A stretch of 64,000 bases of DNA from Neodidymelliopsis sp. IMI 364377 (GCA_027946375.1 JAPEUT010000025.1:62001-126000), one strand, 5' to 3'; counted from the stretch's first letter, positions 44,962 through 57,574 are shown. Translations and numbers: made by a program. Notes: a model not told the origin generated them from the letters alone.

Positions 44962-47900
44962 TCATGATCCATCGTCTTGCTCTTGACCTTGTACATCTTC
45001 CGACTGCCATTCCACGAGACGCGCCTTGAGCCGAACTGTGTCAGGATGCTCGGCACCAAGCACCCTTTCATACGCTTCACAGCATGTCTCGAACAACGGG
45101 ACTGCCTTTTCAGTAAAGCCCTGCTGTTTCCACGTATAACACATGTTGCTCATGGTGCAGAGTGTATCCGGATGTTCTGGACCGAGCACCTCAGTTCGTG
45201 CTTGCCAGACATGCTCTACCAGGCGCTGAGCGTCTTCCATTCGGCCGTGGCGTTGATACATGAACACTAGCCTGGCTTTGGATATTAAAGTCTGGGGATG
45301 TGTTTCGCCTAGCTTCGCGACTCTACTTTCTAAAACCTCCGAATCTAATTGTTCGTGTTTGTCGACAAGGCCCTGGCTCCAGTATATGGTTGACAAGTCG
45401 TACTTGCTGGTTAATGTTATGGGATGGTCTTCTCCAAAGTTCGCCTGGCACATTTCCAGGGTCTGTAGTTGTAGTTCTTCGGCTTCTCTGAATCTGCCTA
45501 GATCCCAGTATGTTGATGCTAGATGTGCCATGCTGTTTATTGTGTCCGGGTGATCAAGGCCGACGAGCGCCTTCGTCCTTTCCATGACCTGTACTTGTAG
45601 GGCTTCAGCTTCGTCCCACCGACCCTGCTGCTTGTATACTAGAGACAGGTTTGCCTGGGTCGCAAGTGTTTCCATTTCTGGTCCCGGCTTTACCTTGTTG
45701 CTCTCAAGTATCTCCAGTCCTAGTTTTTCAGCATCCTTGAGCCGACCTTGTTTTTCATAGGTTATAGCTAGGTCCCCCTTTGCTTTACGTGTTATCGTAT
45801 GATCTTTTCCCAGATCTTCTTCACGAGTACTCAGTATCTGCAACTGTAGTTCCTCGGCTCTTGCCCACAATCCTTGATGTCTGTACGTAGTTGCAAGGAC
45901 GATAAGACAGATCAGTTTCAAGGAATGTACCAGAGGATGATCTACGCCCAACTCTGTCTCATGAACAGTCTCTAGTACTTGGTTCAAGACTTTTTGAGCC
46001 TCCACACTCTCGCCTTGCTTGTCGTATACTGTTGCCAGATTGGTCATACTGGTGAGCGTATCGATGTGGTTTGCTCCAATTGTTCGTCTTTTGACCTCAA
46101 GGTCTCTCTGGTGTGCTGCCACTGCTTCTTCATATAGACCCAGCTGACCCAATGCTACCCCAAGACCATTAAGACTGTCAAGTGTTTCTGCATGCTCTGC
46201 TCCCAAAAGTATCTCTCGAACATCGAAAGCGTCACGGTACAACTTGCAGCTTTTAAAAAGATCGCCCATGTTACCCAAGTACCGAGCAACTTTGGATGCC
46301 ACCGACGCCCATAACTGTAACGCATCCGCGCCAACTGGAAGGTTGTTGAGCGCAGCTTGAGCATGTGGAAATAATGCTTGACAGGTTGGCCAATCCTCAA
46401 GCCTGCCTTCTGGATAGGCTGTATCGATCAACAACACGAACATTTCCTTCCAGTACTCGTACTCATTGTAAAGTTCCAGCCACCTCTTTGTGCAGAACTG
46501 TACTAGGCCATGCATTTTGAAACTGTTCCCGTCCGCACTCAATTCAACAAGAGAGAAGCTGGTCAGCGTGTAGATATCGTCTTCAAAGTCTGCTTCCGAA
46601 TCCTCAATTTTTTCGTATCTGCCGTCAAGGAGCGTGGCAGGAATATCCTGTCGATCGAAGAAGCTCATGAGCGACAGCAGTCGAGCAGCTGTCGGGTTGC
46701 GATCGCGGATGTATTCGAAAGATATCTGCCATGTTGTTATAATCGAGTTAGATGCCTGGCCGTCCCTACGGCTGTCTCCCACGTCTCTACTGAGCAAGCG
46801 TGCTCGATCGTGATCATTTTTGCGTACTTCTTCAATGTATCTAGAGATGCTCGTGCGCGGTGCTCTCTGTTTGACGAAAGAAGCTGCTTGTGTAAGAGCT
46901 AGAGGCATAGAACCTAGTGCTTCTGCTAACAAGATGGCCTCATCTCTTTTGACAGTGCAGCCAAGTTTCTTCTGGAGAAGAGCGAATGCGTCTCGGTGGT
47001 TCATTGGCTTGACCTCAACAATGTTATCCTGGTTGCCTGTAAGCCTGTACGCAACATCGCGGCTACGGGAGGTAATGATGATAGAACCGATAGACGTCTG
47101 TGGTAAGAAGTCTGCAAATGGCTCCGCAGATGAGAGATCTGAGTTGTTCGTTACCTGATCTTGTGGTGCGTTGTGGAAGAGAACGTTAGCGTCATCGGCG
47201 TTATCAATCACCATTAGCCATCGACCGTTCGACATGTCCGATAACCAGGTGCGGACGAGCCGCATGAAATCTGCTTTGGGGTCATTCCAGCCATCCATCT
47301 TAGTCACCTCGGCGATCCTGCGGTAACCCTCCCTGAACCTCGCTTGCGTCTCGGCGTGTATCCAAAATACCCATGTTGGCGATTTATCTTGAACCTCATA
47401 GACATACTCGATGGCGATCTGAGACTTTCTGTGTTTACAGTCAGCACTCGTACTGTAGTTGGGAGTTGCAGTACTAACCCGACACCACCGAGACCAACAA
47501 GAGCTGCACGAGTCCCAGGTGCCATGCATATGCGGCGTACGGTTTCAAGGCTTTCGCGGGTAATGAAATCGTCGTCGCGACGAAATGGAATTGTAGACAG
47601 AGGTACTCGCTTTGACATCTCGTCATGGTCGATATCAATCACCTGAGACTCAACTATACCTTTTCGAAGCCTTTTCAGGGCATTTTCGTATCCCTCTCCA
47701 TATATGAGGGTCAGATAAATACCGAAAATCCCCAGTAGAGAATACGCTTTATCCTCTGCACGGGTGGTTTGGCGTTCCATCGCCCAAGATAGCCGTTCAT
47801 CGATACTAAACTCGACCAAAGCAGCTCCAGACAAGGCCCGGATCGGGATCTTTGTGATTTCGTGAAGTTGTTGCTTCAGTTCACGACGGTCGCCTAAACA

Positions 47901-48407
47901 ATAGCCTTCCCTGGAATAGAACGATACAATGCTAGGAGCAAGCAGCTCCTGGAGAGTCCAACCTCGAGTGAACCATCGACTATGCGTGAAGGCCACTTGC
48001 CAAGCAGAGGATTCGCTAGAAACGTCAGGTAGGAAGACGTAGCACCTAGCTGCATTTTGATACCAGCGAAACATGGAGTTGATCGCTTCTTGCAGTTCAG
48101 ACGAATCTTTCTTGTTGATACAACAGGTATCCACCCAAAAGTAACGCAAGCCATCAAGTTTAGCTTGTTTTGCGCAGAACTGAAGCTTAGCGTAGCCCGT
48201 TTTGCTGGAGCGTGGTCGATATCGGCGGAGTGAGGAACACGCCTTGTTGAAGATATTTCTATTGTCCTTGATCAAGTCATCAAACGTCACCTCCTGATCG
48301 GCCTGCCAGGTGTGTGATAGTATAGCGTAAGTAGGGATTTCCTCGTCCACAAGATAGTCCTTCGTAAGTTTGAAAGAATAACCATCGTTCGTTTCTAGGA
48401 GCCGCAT
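44962..48407 (-). CDS. NLR-like receptor: HET, NB-ARC and TPR domains
   Basis: Minus-strand exons are 47479..48407 and 44962..47428, giving 1131 residues. The N-terminal HET domain (about 25-175) has YAILSHTWQADQEVTFDDL, RYFWVDTCCINKKDS and RWFTRGWTLQELLAP. The NB-ARC NTPase follows with Walker A GLGGVGKSQIA (G310/K311) and Walker B RWLMVIDNADD (379-389), then GSIIITSRSRDVA and the GSMPLAL-type motif. The C-terminal half (about 670-1110) holds roughly ten 42-residue TPR units with the LGxxHPDTL spacing. HET domains trigger heterokaryon-incompatibility cell death, and NB-ARC/TPR modules sense ligands. The 50-bp intron (47429-47478) splits the glycine codon directly before the P-loop lysine. 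All key nucleotide-binding residues are intact. Confidence 0.93.
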
Positions 48408-50361
48408 CGAATGGAGGGGAAGCTCTAGTCATGCAACAAATAAGGCTAGAGGATATGAAGATGTGTAGAAGTACGCAGATTCGACTGACTTTAGTCTTCG
48501 ACGTCTAGAATCAAGTGGGAGAGCAGATGATCGAGTCAGAAAGAGTGCAGTCCTTCGAGTATATCGCCTTGCGTTTTGGACGAGTACCGGTGACAAGTGG
48601 GTGCATTGCTATCGCATCGCAGACTCGAGAGCAGTTAGGGGCGGCTCAATGCGAGAAGGCGCCAATTGCTCTGCGATGATTGGATACATGAAGAATACCC
48701 CCTGCAGTGCTGCTCCTCAGCGAGCACCTAAATCCTTCGCTGAGGCGCTCGATGTTAGCATTCGCCAGAGAATACATCTAAAAGCGCAGTGGTGGGACAA
48801 TTGTAGCGCCGGACAATCATCTTATACGAGCACTTGCTTGACTGGTGGTCATGTATAGTCGTCTCGAACTGCTCCTTGACAACACTTGTCTACTGTCTAC
48901 GAACCGAGTATCGCGCAGCAGTCTCGGGGCGTAGGTGATGGCTGATGGACGTGAGTTATAAGGTCAGCTGACAGCCGTGATGATGAGACGTTGACAAGCG
49001 CAAGGAGCGTCTCGTTCTCTTCGGGCGGAAATGAGTCCTCGTTGTGGGTCTTGAGCTTCGTAAGAGAGAAGATGCGCATCAAGGTAAAAGGTCATCCTTG
49101 GATGTTTTCAGCTCAGGCCAGCAAGGCGACAGTCCCAATTCGCCGAAACACTGCTACTGTAGATGCTGAGTAGTATGCATGTGGTGATCGTCATGGTGTG
49201 GAGTTTCGGCAAAAGCTAGTTCAGAAACCAGTCTGGTGCGGAGCGGCACGGCGCCGTTGCTGTGTTACCATCTTGGACCGGCAGATCAACAATTGCTGGG
49301 ACCGGTGCATCGCTAGCAAACCGGTGGAACACGTTACAACCATACGTAGCCATCTTTCGACTGCCACCACATGGCTGCCGTGCGCGTCTGGTGAAGCGAG
49401 GAGGTTGAAAGAGGCATTGTCTGAACGGTGTTTTATGCAAGGCATCATGCAACCACAACTTTTCAAATAGTATCGACATGGTAAGCGCAAAGCAAGGCCA
49501 GTCCTGGTTCGCTCGCTCCCTGAGGTTACCTTACCCTCCATCGGAAGACGGAATTGATGCCAAATTCGAGCGCGTCTCAGGCACGATGCGGCTTTCATGC
49601 AAAGCAGTCGATCACGGCCATGGGCTCGGTGGATGCATTAGCAACCAAAAAGCTCGCCTGGACTTGGCAGGTAGCCTCGATGGATGTGGGCAAGCGCTGT
49701 CTTACCTGCTGCCGAAGTCTGTGTAGCGTTCGCATCAGCAAGGACTCTTGTTCGCTCGACGCGAGGTGATACGAGCTCCAGCAAACGTGACTCCGAGGTC
49801 CATGATCGCTTGACAGCTGTCCATCGTCCCGCATGCAGAGCCGCAACTGAGGGAGCTGCCGTGGTCGATTGGCAACGTGAGACAGGTTTGAGGCGTCCGG
49901 AGAGATTGTTTTAGCTGGAGCTCATTTCGGCGCGCCGGGGTATGTCCAATCACACGGCGCATGGCATATTGGCCTAGTCCCTGCACGAGAGCTAGCTTGC
50001 CGTAACCGACTCGCGGTGCCAGCGTCTGCCTCTTCGTAGACTGCTCCCCCATGTTGTTCTTCTTCCTTCAAGGCTCACGCCCGTCGCAGTTCCCCGCTCG
50101 TTACGCTCTTTCTCTGTTGCGGTAGAGCCCGGCTCTTTCCTTTCGTAGCCCTCGAGAACATCAACTCTCGCGGTCTCTAACTTGATAATCCACTTTGCAT
50201 ACACGTTAGCCCCCGTACGCCCTATCTACGCTGCCTCACATGGACTCGTAAAGTTGCGCGTCTACCCTCGAACGTGCCTCATCGTCGTCAACACATCGCC
50301 GCCGCCCCACGACCCCGGACCCGCCTCACGCTGCCAATTGGGACTCGCGACGCCTGCCGAT
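48408..50361. other. Long intergenic region, NLR / SH3 gene
   Basis: Nearly 2 kb between divergent genes. Overlapping frames of 60-125 codons occur on both strands (48601-50204) without motif, start context or splicing that would connect them. It presumably contains both promoters. No repeat is evident. Confidence 0.4.
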
Positions 50362-52276
50362 ATGTCTCACAGCCACCACGACCGCGCACGCTACGGTCTA
50401 TCAACCCATAGGTCTCACGAGCTCAGCAAAGTACCGCGTCGTCCAAAGCAGTCGCGGACTACGTCAGGGTCTCTCACCCTTCTCGCCCTCGCCGTATCTG
50501 TACCGGCAACAATGGCACAGCAGAATTGCGTCTCGCTGCAGGGCTCGTCTACTTGCCCGGCGTTCAGTGCGGCTTCAATCAGCACAAACCTGACTGGAGA
50601 CTTGTACGTCTATGCAGGAGGATGAGGTGGAGCATCAGTTGACGTGACGCAGCTCTTTCCTGTCATTCGTGTCAGATGTACACTCATTCGATAACCAGCT
50701 ACGATCATACATCTCGACCGCCTACACGCAGAGACAGTGAGTCTCACCCCGAACCATATAATCCATCTTGCAGGAGGACATCGACTGACACACGTGCAGA
50801 TATCAGAACATATTAGGCTGCTCAAACGTCAATCTCAGTAATACCACCGACCTCTATGCTCGCTACACAACAACGGTACTCTGCAACGCCATTGTACAAA
50901 GCTCGAGGGAACCGTGTGACCTCACCGATGCCGATTCAACACCTCTCTGTGCAAGTGACTGTGTATGTTAACTTTTCAAAAAGCATTTTTTTGAACGGAA
51001 AGCTGACGAACCCCAGGCCGACTTTGCAATTAGCGAGCAAGAAGTGGTATCTACACCAGAACTTTGCGGTACCCCTGGCAGCAACGCAAACTCTCAGATA
51101 CGGGCCGACTTCACCCGTTGCTCCCTGCCCGCCAACTCCCTTAGTGGCAGTTGCATCGAAGCAGTGCGCAATGAACCTAGCGAATGTGGTTATGGCTCTA
51201 ATCTGCAGGGATTGTGCTCATACTGTGCCGACAGTACCGTCAACTCGACAAGTTCGTGCTGTGTTAACTCTGATGTTGAGTCACGATGCGCAGGCGTCGA
51301 ATTACCGACAACAGTATCGATGCCTCCACTGTTCCCCACCAGTAGCTCAACTGGTGCGCCGACGTCTACCTCAAATGCAGCAGCAGGAGGTGGGTCTGGA
51401 TCTGGTCTCTCTGGAGGTGCAATTGCTGGCATTGCAATTGGTGCAGTCATCGGTGCAGCGCTTGTCCTTGCAGCACTTATCTTCTTCTGTCTGCGTGCAC
51501 GCAAGAGGAAAGAGAGCCAGGCTGGCAGCATTCTCAACACACCATCGCCATCGCGACACTCCGCAAAGGGACCGCCAATGAGCTACGGAGGTGACGGTGG
51601 GCTACCACCCGCTATCGTACCTGGTGCTCGCGTACAACGAATGTCGGCTCTGGAAGGCTCATCATCGTCAGATCAGCACAGTGACCGAGGTATGGCCATG
51701 GCAGCTTTTGGTGGCTCTCAAAGTGCCTACGATTCACCAGACTCGAGACACCACCCTTTTGCAGGTACCGCAGCCTTCCCCAAACGCCAAGGCTCTCTCT
51801 CAAGTCGCTCTGCTCTTGACTCAAACACCGCTTCGCCTCAGTCTGGATCAGACGGACGAAACTTCTCAAGTCCTGATGGTGTTGCGTCTGGACAGTCTGA
51901 GCAACTGCAGTTCTTCAAGGACTATTATTCACAAGACGACATTCATCCCAATGACACTGTCGCAACCCTCTGGGCATATCAGCCACGAGCGGGCGATGAG
52001 TTCGAGTTAGAGCGTGGAGATATGCTCAAAGTCGTTGGTATCTGGGACGATGGGTGGGCGACCGGAGTCAGACTGGCTGAGTCAGCTGAACAGTGGGAGG
52101 CAAGGAAAGCTGAGCAACGCGACTCTGGCGTCAGCAACGGAAGCCGATCATCACAAGCTGAAGTTGACAGCGACATCAAAGCCTTCCCGCTGGTCTGCGT
52201 ATGCCTACCACAACACTGGCGCAAGACAATAGAAGGGGATAGCACAGATGGTGGACATGGTCCTGGAGGTGACTGA
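50362..52276 (+). CDS. Membrane-anchored SH3 protein with Cys-rich ectodomain
   Basis: Exons are 50362..50603, 50653..50736, 50800..50962 and 51017..52276, giving 582 residues. The N-terminus has a basic leader and a hydrophobic signal segment (SLTLLALAVSVPATMAQ, cleavage expected near Gln). A secreted domain of about 200 residues follows, with many cysteines and N-x-S/T sites. A single membrane span lies at about 297-321 (GIAIGAVIGAALVLAALIFF), followed by basic ARKRK. The Ser/Pro-rich cytosolic tail carries an SH3 domain near 476-560 (VATLWAYQPRAGDEFELERG, DDGWATGV), with the last strand (IKAFPLVCV) displaced by a charged insert. The layout resembles yeast Fus1-like proteins. Function in polarity or wall sensing is inference. 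Confidence 0.85.
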
Positions 52277-53420
52277 GGACCTCCAGTCCACGTTTCCTTT
52301 CACACTGTGCCATCTATTAACCCTTTCTAGTCCCGTCATCTCTCTCTGCGTCCCCTGATCTGTTTTTCACGAAACCCTTCGAAACACCTAAGCCGCTGAT
52401 CCGACTTGGTTACGACGAACACAGATCGCGCGCGTCCAGTTTACCGTCGTTCAAACTCACGAATTCCGAGAAGAAAACAAAAATACCACGACCGGTCTGC
52501 CCGCGATCGCTAGCCTTGAAGTCTTCGGGATCGAGTACGCTCATCAATACTTCTCCGGAGAGACTATAATGCCACTACGAGCCCGTTGATCCGCGATTCC
52601 ATATACGATGCACCTTCTCATTTACTCTTGTTTATCCGCCATGGACCTTTTGCATACACATCACACCATAGGACAACTAAACTACCCCTCAACACGTTTC
52701 CACAGACATCACCCTTCCAACGTCTCGATGATCTGACGGCCGAAGTCTATTGTCTAATACGCTCCTTTGCTACAGTCTATACCGTAGCTCACGTCACGCA
52801 TCGTCCATTACACATCAACACCACGTCAGCACCTGTCGAAGCGTTGGCGACTGACACTTCTGTTCTATACCCCGTCGCGCTTTGTCCGCGATCGACTTCT
52901 TTCTTTTCTGCGCATAATATGACTGAGGCGGAATGGCAGCACTGTACATATCGTTCTGCTACGCCTTGCTGAGGAAAGGATAACCTTATTTCGCTGTAGT
53001 TTGCGATACCCTTAATTGTTGTTTGCGAAGGTTGAGGTTCTGAAGGCTGAGGAACCGCGGTTTGCATAGAAGGCTCGGAATCGAGTATGGGGGCGGGGGT
53101 TGGAGAAAGGATAGTATAAGAAGGATAGACATTTATGAGATTGCGCAACGGATATCTTAACTATTATTGTCTAAAATTCCTGAATACCCCGGACGCTCCC
53201 CTGAGACAACAACAAGTTGTATAGCCAACAGCCAACAACCAGCAGGCAGACAGGAGCAAATAAACACGACAGAAAACCTACCTGGCGAATACATTCTCCA
53301 AAACGCCATGCTCTATGTGAAAAAATGACGATAGCCCGTTCTCCTGTAACACACGACAGCGTTCAACACCCATACATGTCGTACCCTTAATTCAGTCGCA
53401 ATCGTCTCTCTCGAACCTCT
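52277..53420. other. Convergent intergenic region
   Basis: 1.14 kb between two stops. The frames at 52586-52972 and 52789-53148 (minus) are unrecognised. Nothing else is seen. Confidence 0.4.
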
Positions 53421-54061
53421 TCAGTCGAACCTGCTTATCTCGCGTTGATTATCGGCGGATTGTTCGGCCAAATTCTGCTTTGCTACGCTCTGAAGCATTT
53501 GGTTTTGCGTCTGTCTCTTCTGTGCATCGAGCTTCTTTTGCAGATCGCCGGTTGAGGTCTTATTTGCGCGGGCCTGATCCAGAATGTTAGCTTCGCGCGT
53601 TCGTTTGTGAGCAATGCGCAATGCGAACGGTGTAATGCGCGACACCAGCTTGGCAAAGAACGTCTCCGCCAGCCTTGTGTCCTTTGCACCTTTGGCGCAA
53701 ACCCTAGGATCTTTCGTCCGAACATTGTTCAGCGGAATGGCCGGGAGCTGGGATCGCGCATCACGGCCGCAGTTCACATGTACGCTCTCATCAACACCGT
53801 TCTTCTCTTCGCGTTCCCTTTTGTACATGTCGAATTACGCACCTCTGCCGCAGCAGCTGCTGCTGCTTTTGGATCGCTTGCTGCGTTCGCCTCCCCTAAT
53901 GTCCGCGGTGGTCCACCAACAGTGCGCTTCGGTGTCGACCCTGTGCCTGCTTTCGCGGTCGATGGAACCGAGGCTTTCGTCGCAGGCGCCGGGGCGGAGC
54001 CCAGGGTCCGCCCGGGGCCGTCGAAGCCGTCTTTGGATTGCTTGCCGCAGAGGTTGCCCAT
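53421..54061 (-). CDS. Small putative N-myristoylated fungal protein
   Basis: Minus-strand exons are 53843..54061 and 53421..53573, giving 123 residues. The start MGNLCGKQS has Gly2 followed by Cys5, a good N-myristoylation plus palmitoylation pattern, which suggests attachment to a cytosolic membrane face. A Pro/Ala/Gly-rich part with repeated GRTLGSAP and PPRTLGEA motifs follows, then an Ala run. The C-terminal helix is Gln/Lys-rich (DLQKKLDAQKRQTQNQML). I recall similar MGNxCGK proteins in other filamentous fungi but know no function. The intron (53574..53842, 269 bp) is long; its donor GTGCGT and acceptor GATCAG rejoin AAE to ARANK in frame. An extra small exon inside it cannot be excluded. 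Confidence 0.72.
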
Positions 54062-54814
54062 GGGTGTCGTGGGTGTTGAATCGGGGTCCTGGAATGGAGG
54101 TCGGGCGTGGGGAGAGGGTTGGCGAATGGAGAGGAGGCGGAATGCGGAGGTCAGCCTCGTGGTAGTGGGGGAGCGTGCCGTGAGCCCGAGAGGCAGGCGC
54201 CAAGGACCTGGATTTTGGGATCGCGAGGGTCAAGACGGATGGAGGTCTTGGGCTGGGAAAGACATAGCGACGAATAATCTCATTTTGCGATTGTGGTTTG
54301 TGTTTGCGAACAGACGGTACCGAGACATCAGAACCGCTGTGTGATGTTTGACGATGGTTGTTTGACGGCTTTGAAACCCTGTGAGGTCGTGTGCCCCTCT
54401 GTCACGTGCGCCTGCATTCTGCGCCTCAACCTTGCAAGTTTGTGAGCTCGAGCTTGCCCACAAACAAAGACTCGAATAACTTATGTTGATGCACTCATAG
54501 CTCTTTAGTTCGGCGAAAGAGCGACACTTCGTCTCTTCGGGAGCGCGACAAGGGCCGAAGCCAATGACAACACGGTAGAATCGCTTACAGAGTGGATCAC
54601 CATCACCACGCTATTCACTCTTCTGAGCACATGGCTCTTTTTGTGCCGGAACAACTTTCTGGCTCCCGCTGAAGCAAAAGAGAGCTCGACAAGAAGCTGC
54701 GCTCAATGGTGTGATTGCACTTACCCCACTACTTTTCCATTGACGTTCATGCCCCTCTTCTCCCGGCGAACCAGCGCAGCGCATATTTACGCTTGAGTAC
54801 CCGAATGTCCTCAA
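54062..54814. other. Divergent intergenic region
   Basis: 753 bp between the myristoylated-protein gene and the C2H2 gene. It should contain both promoters. No distinct element is recognised. Confidence 0.45.
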
Positions 54815-57025
54815 ATGTCACAGGTCTTGGCACGTGAAGGACTGAGATATCACCTCTTGATACCAACGACGTACGTTTCCGACAATCTTCCGCACGCCAT
54901 CATGATCTCGACTAACGGTTCTCCAGACCCTGATCTTGACGAGGGCTTTTTTGATTCCATGTTTACTTCCCTAGCCGCCCCCCTCGCTGGATCAAAGCGA
55001 GATGCGGCCGTCCTGAGCGGTGATGACGCCCAACCCCAAGGCCAATCGCCATCCCAGGTAACGGGTACGGGCCAGAGGGAGTACCCAGCTGAACACGTCA
55101 ACCCACAGGCTTTGTGCTGCAGTAACTGCCCGGAGGTGCGCCCGCCCAAGCGCAGGGCTTCAGCGCACAAGGTTGGCGAGTTTCACAATCTCACTGCAGA
55201 GTTACACCCACCGATCGACACAGACCAGCAGTTCCCAGACGACTGTTTTGAGAAGTTTTGCCAGGAGTGCAACTTCGATGCTACTTGTCCGCCAGACTGC
55301 GAACTGGCGTGTCCCGGCGAAGAAGTTTGTGACTCAGTCTGCACTCCAGATGACGCCTGCTTTGACCCTCACTGCGACCAGGGGCCTCAGCAGTGCTTAG
55401 ATGGCTGTGTTGACCCTGAGTGTACCAAGCTGTCATGTCCTGACCAACCGTGCTTCTGCCAGAAGTGTGATGCTCAGCCTTGCCCTCTAGGTGATCCGGA
55501 TAACGACTGCCACCACGCACACTCAGCACCCACTGGCGCTGGCACTATATACTGTTACGACAACGCACCTTGTCACTTCCAGGAAGAATATCACAACCAC
55601 TCTGGCCCGCTGGCATCATACGAAACGTACCCTTGCTTCTCTCAAGCCCACACTCATCTCAACGGAGACAGTGCGTCGACACACGCCTCCACAGCACCTA
55701 CACCTTTGCTATCGCCTAGCAACTATACCTCTCTTGAGAGTGCTTTCACCAGCGAGCCGTCGCCGGCACCCGGGCACTTGGCTTTTATGAACAACTGCTA
55801 CCTTAATGTCACTGGGGAGCATTGTCACATTGATAACTCGTGCTGTCATGGTCCAAGCAGGGCATGCGGGGACTATCCTTCTGCCTCTCAGCAGAACCTA
55901 GACTTATGGAGCTCGTCTATAGCCCACGGTAATGGACTTTCTCACAACTTCATGAACTTTGACCTCCACAGCCATCCTACCTCACCAGTAACGATGGATG
56001 GGCTGTCGAATGTTAACATGTTCAATAACCAACTCGACAACGCGATGATGGGGTTCAACAACAACTCGTGGATGCTTCCGGACTCATCTTTCGGAAGCAC
56101 CTTCCCTGCGAGTAACATGGGTGCCAGTAAACTCGACTTTCTAGCCACAGCCATTCAGAACGAACTGATGAACCCCATGAACTCTCTCACTACAACCCCA
56201 TCATTGGATACTAGTTCTATTCTCGATACCCCAACAAACGCTGGCTCGCCATCTGGTGACGCAAATTGTGTCTGTAAGTGGCAGCACGCACCTGGGCTTC
56301 TCTGTCTTGCTGTCTTCCCTTCTGCATCCGCCCTCCATAAGCACATCAAGACTGCTCACGTCGATAACTGTGCCTCCTGCTTCTGCCAGTGGGAAGGCTG
56401 CGATGCTTCGTCTAAAGACTTCAAGCAACGCTCTAAGCTCTCGAGACATCTACTTGGCCATGCAGGCTACCGACCCTACGCTTGTAGTTATACGGGCTGC
56501 GACAAGACATTCGCCACAAACCAGGCGAAAGATAACCACGAGCGTACCCATACTGGCGAACGACCATATGTGTGTGACCGTTGTGGGTACACTACGACAA
56601 CGCACACACAGTTGCAGACGCACATCAGCGCGCTGCACGAGGGGAAGAAACCGCATAAATGCCGCTTTTGCGAGTTCACATGCGCTGACTCGAGTAATTT
56701 GAGTAAACACGAAAGAACTCACCAGGTAAAACCTCCCTAACCTCATGTTCTCTCAAGTATCGTGTTCTAACAATGCCTGCAGACCCTCCGCCCATACCGC
56801 TGCCCCCACGCAAATTGCACCTTCAAGCCCGACTGTCGCTGGGAGAATCTCAAGAGACATCTCCGCCGCTCGGGTCATTGCCCCGAACTGCTCATCGAGG
56901 CAAGCGAAGAATACAAATCGTACAGGGAAAGCGTGAGGAGGGAAATCGACGAGTGGCATAAGCGAAACGAGGATAGTGGGACAGGGAAGATGAGTCGACG
57001 GAAGGGAAGAGGATCGGTTGGGTAA
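54815..57025 (+). CDS. C2H2 zinc-finger transcription factor
   Basis: Exons are 54815..56725 and 56783..57025, giving 717 residues. A Cys/Asp/Pro-rich N-terminal part (about 95-230) holds many CxxxC-like repeats (CPPDCELACPGEEVC, CVDPECTKLSCP) and may bind metal. Asn/Ser/Met-rich sequence follows. About six zinc fingers then fill 485-665: WQHAPGLL...HIKTAH, WEGC...HLLGH, YACSYTGC...HERTH, YVCDRCGY...ISALH, HKCRFCEF...HERTH and, across the intron, YRCPHANC...HLRRSGHC. A TGERPY linker marks DNA-binding fingers. The tail is basic. The start is uncertain: the ATGs at 54815 and 54902 are in frame, and the second has better context. An intron-like stretch (54870-54925) covers the second ATG. Confidence 0.88.
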
Positions 57026-57574
57026 GACCAGGTAGTCTTGGTTCTTATTGGTATTTGGACATATGGGCCTGATCACTGTATATTGGTGGCTTGGAACGCT
57101 TGCTGTCCCATCATAGACAGAACTCAACAGCGTATGTCCTATTACGATAGTCTTTACTATACATTTTAGATATCGAAGTATTCAGACAATCAACCTCTAC
57201 TATAGTCTTGTTCAATGACTTGTCACTAACGAGACTTGACACCAACCACGCTGCGGTTATGCATATTTAAATCACATGATGATGCACAACTCAAGGTACA
57301 AATGGCCAAATAATATGAATACTGCGTCGACTCGATGAGTAGCCGCCTGAAACAATGTCCTTAAGAATGCTGTTGATACACATTCTACGCGAGTGACTCT
57401 GTTCATCGTGGACCGTATCAATCTAGTGCCAAATACGTTACCGCGCACACGCAATTTTAGTTGCACAATATCAACAGATGGCACGCATCTGGTGTAGAGG
57501 ACGGACTAGAACAAGCTATAGGAGCACGAATCATCTACGACAAGCTCCAGCTTATCATTCCAAAACACTTCTGA
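57026..57574. other. Intergenic region
   Basis: About 550 bp, slightly AT-richer than the neighbouring genes, with no gene recognised. The missing N-terminal half of the kinase relic could have lain here but I cannot detect it. Confidence 0.4.

Noticed and set aside
53607..54344. Long plus-strand frames opposite the small acylated protein
   Set aside because: They arise from the GC-rich codons of the minus-strand gene and promoter; no motif is present.
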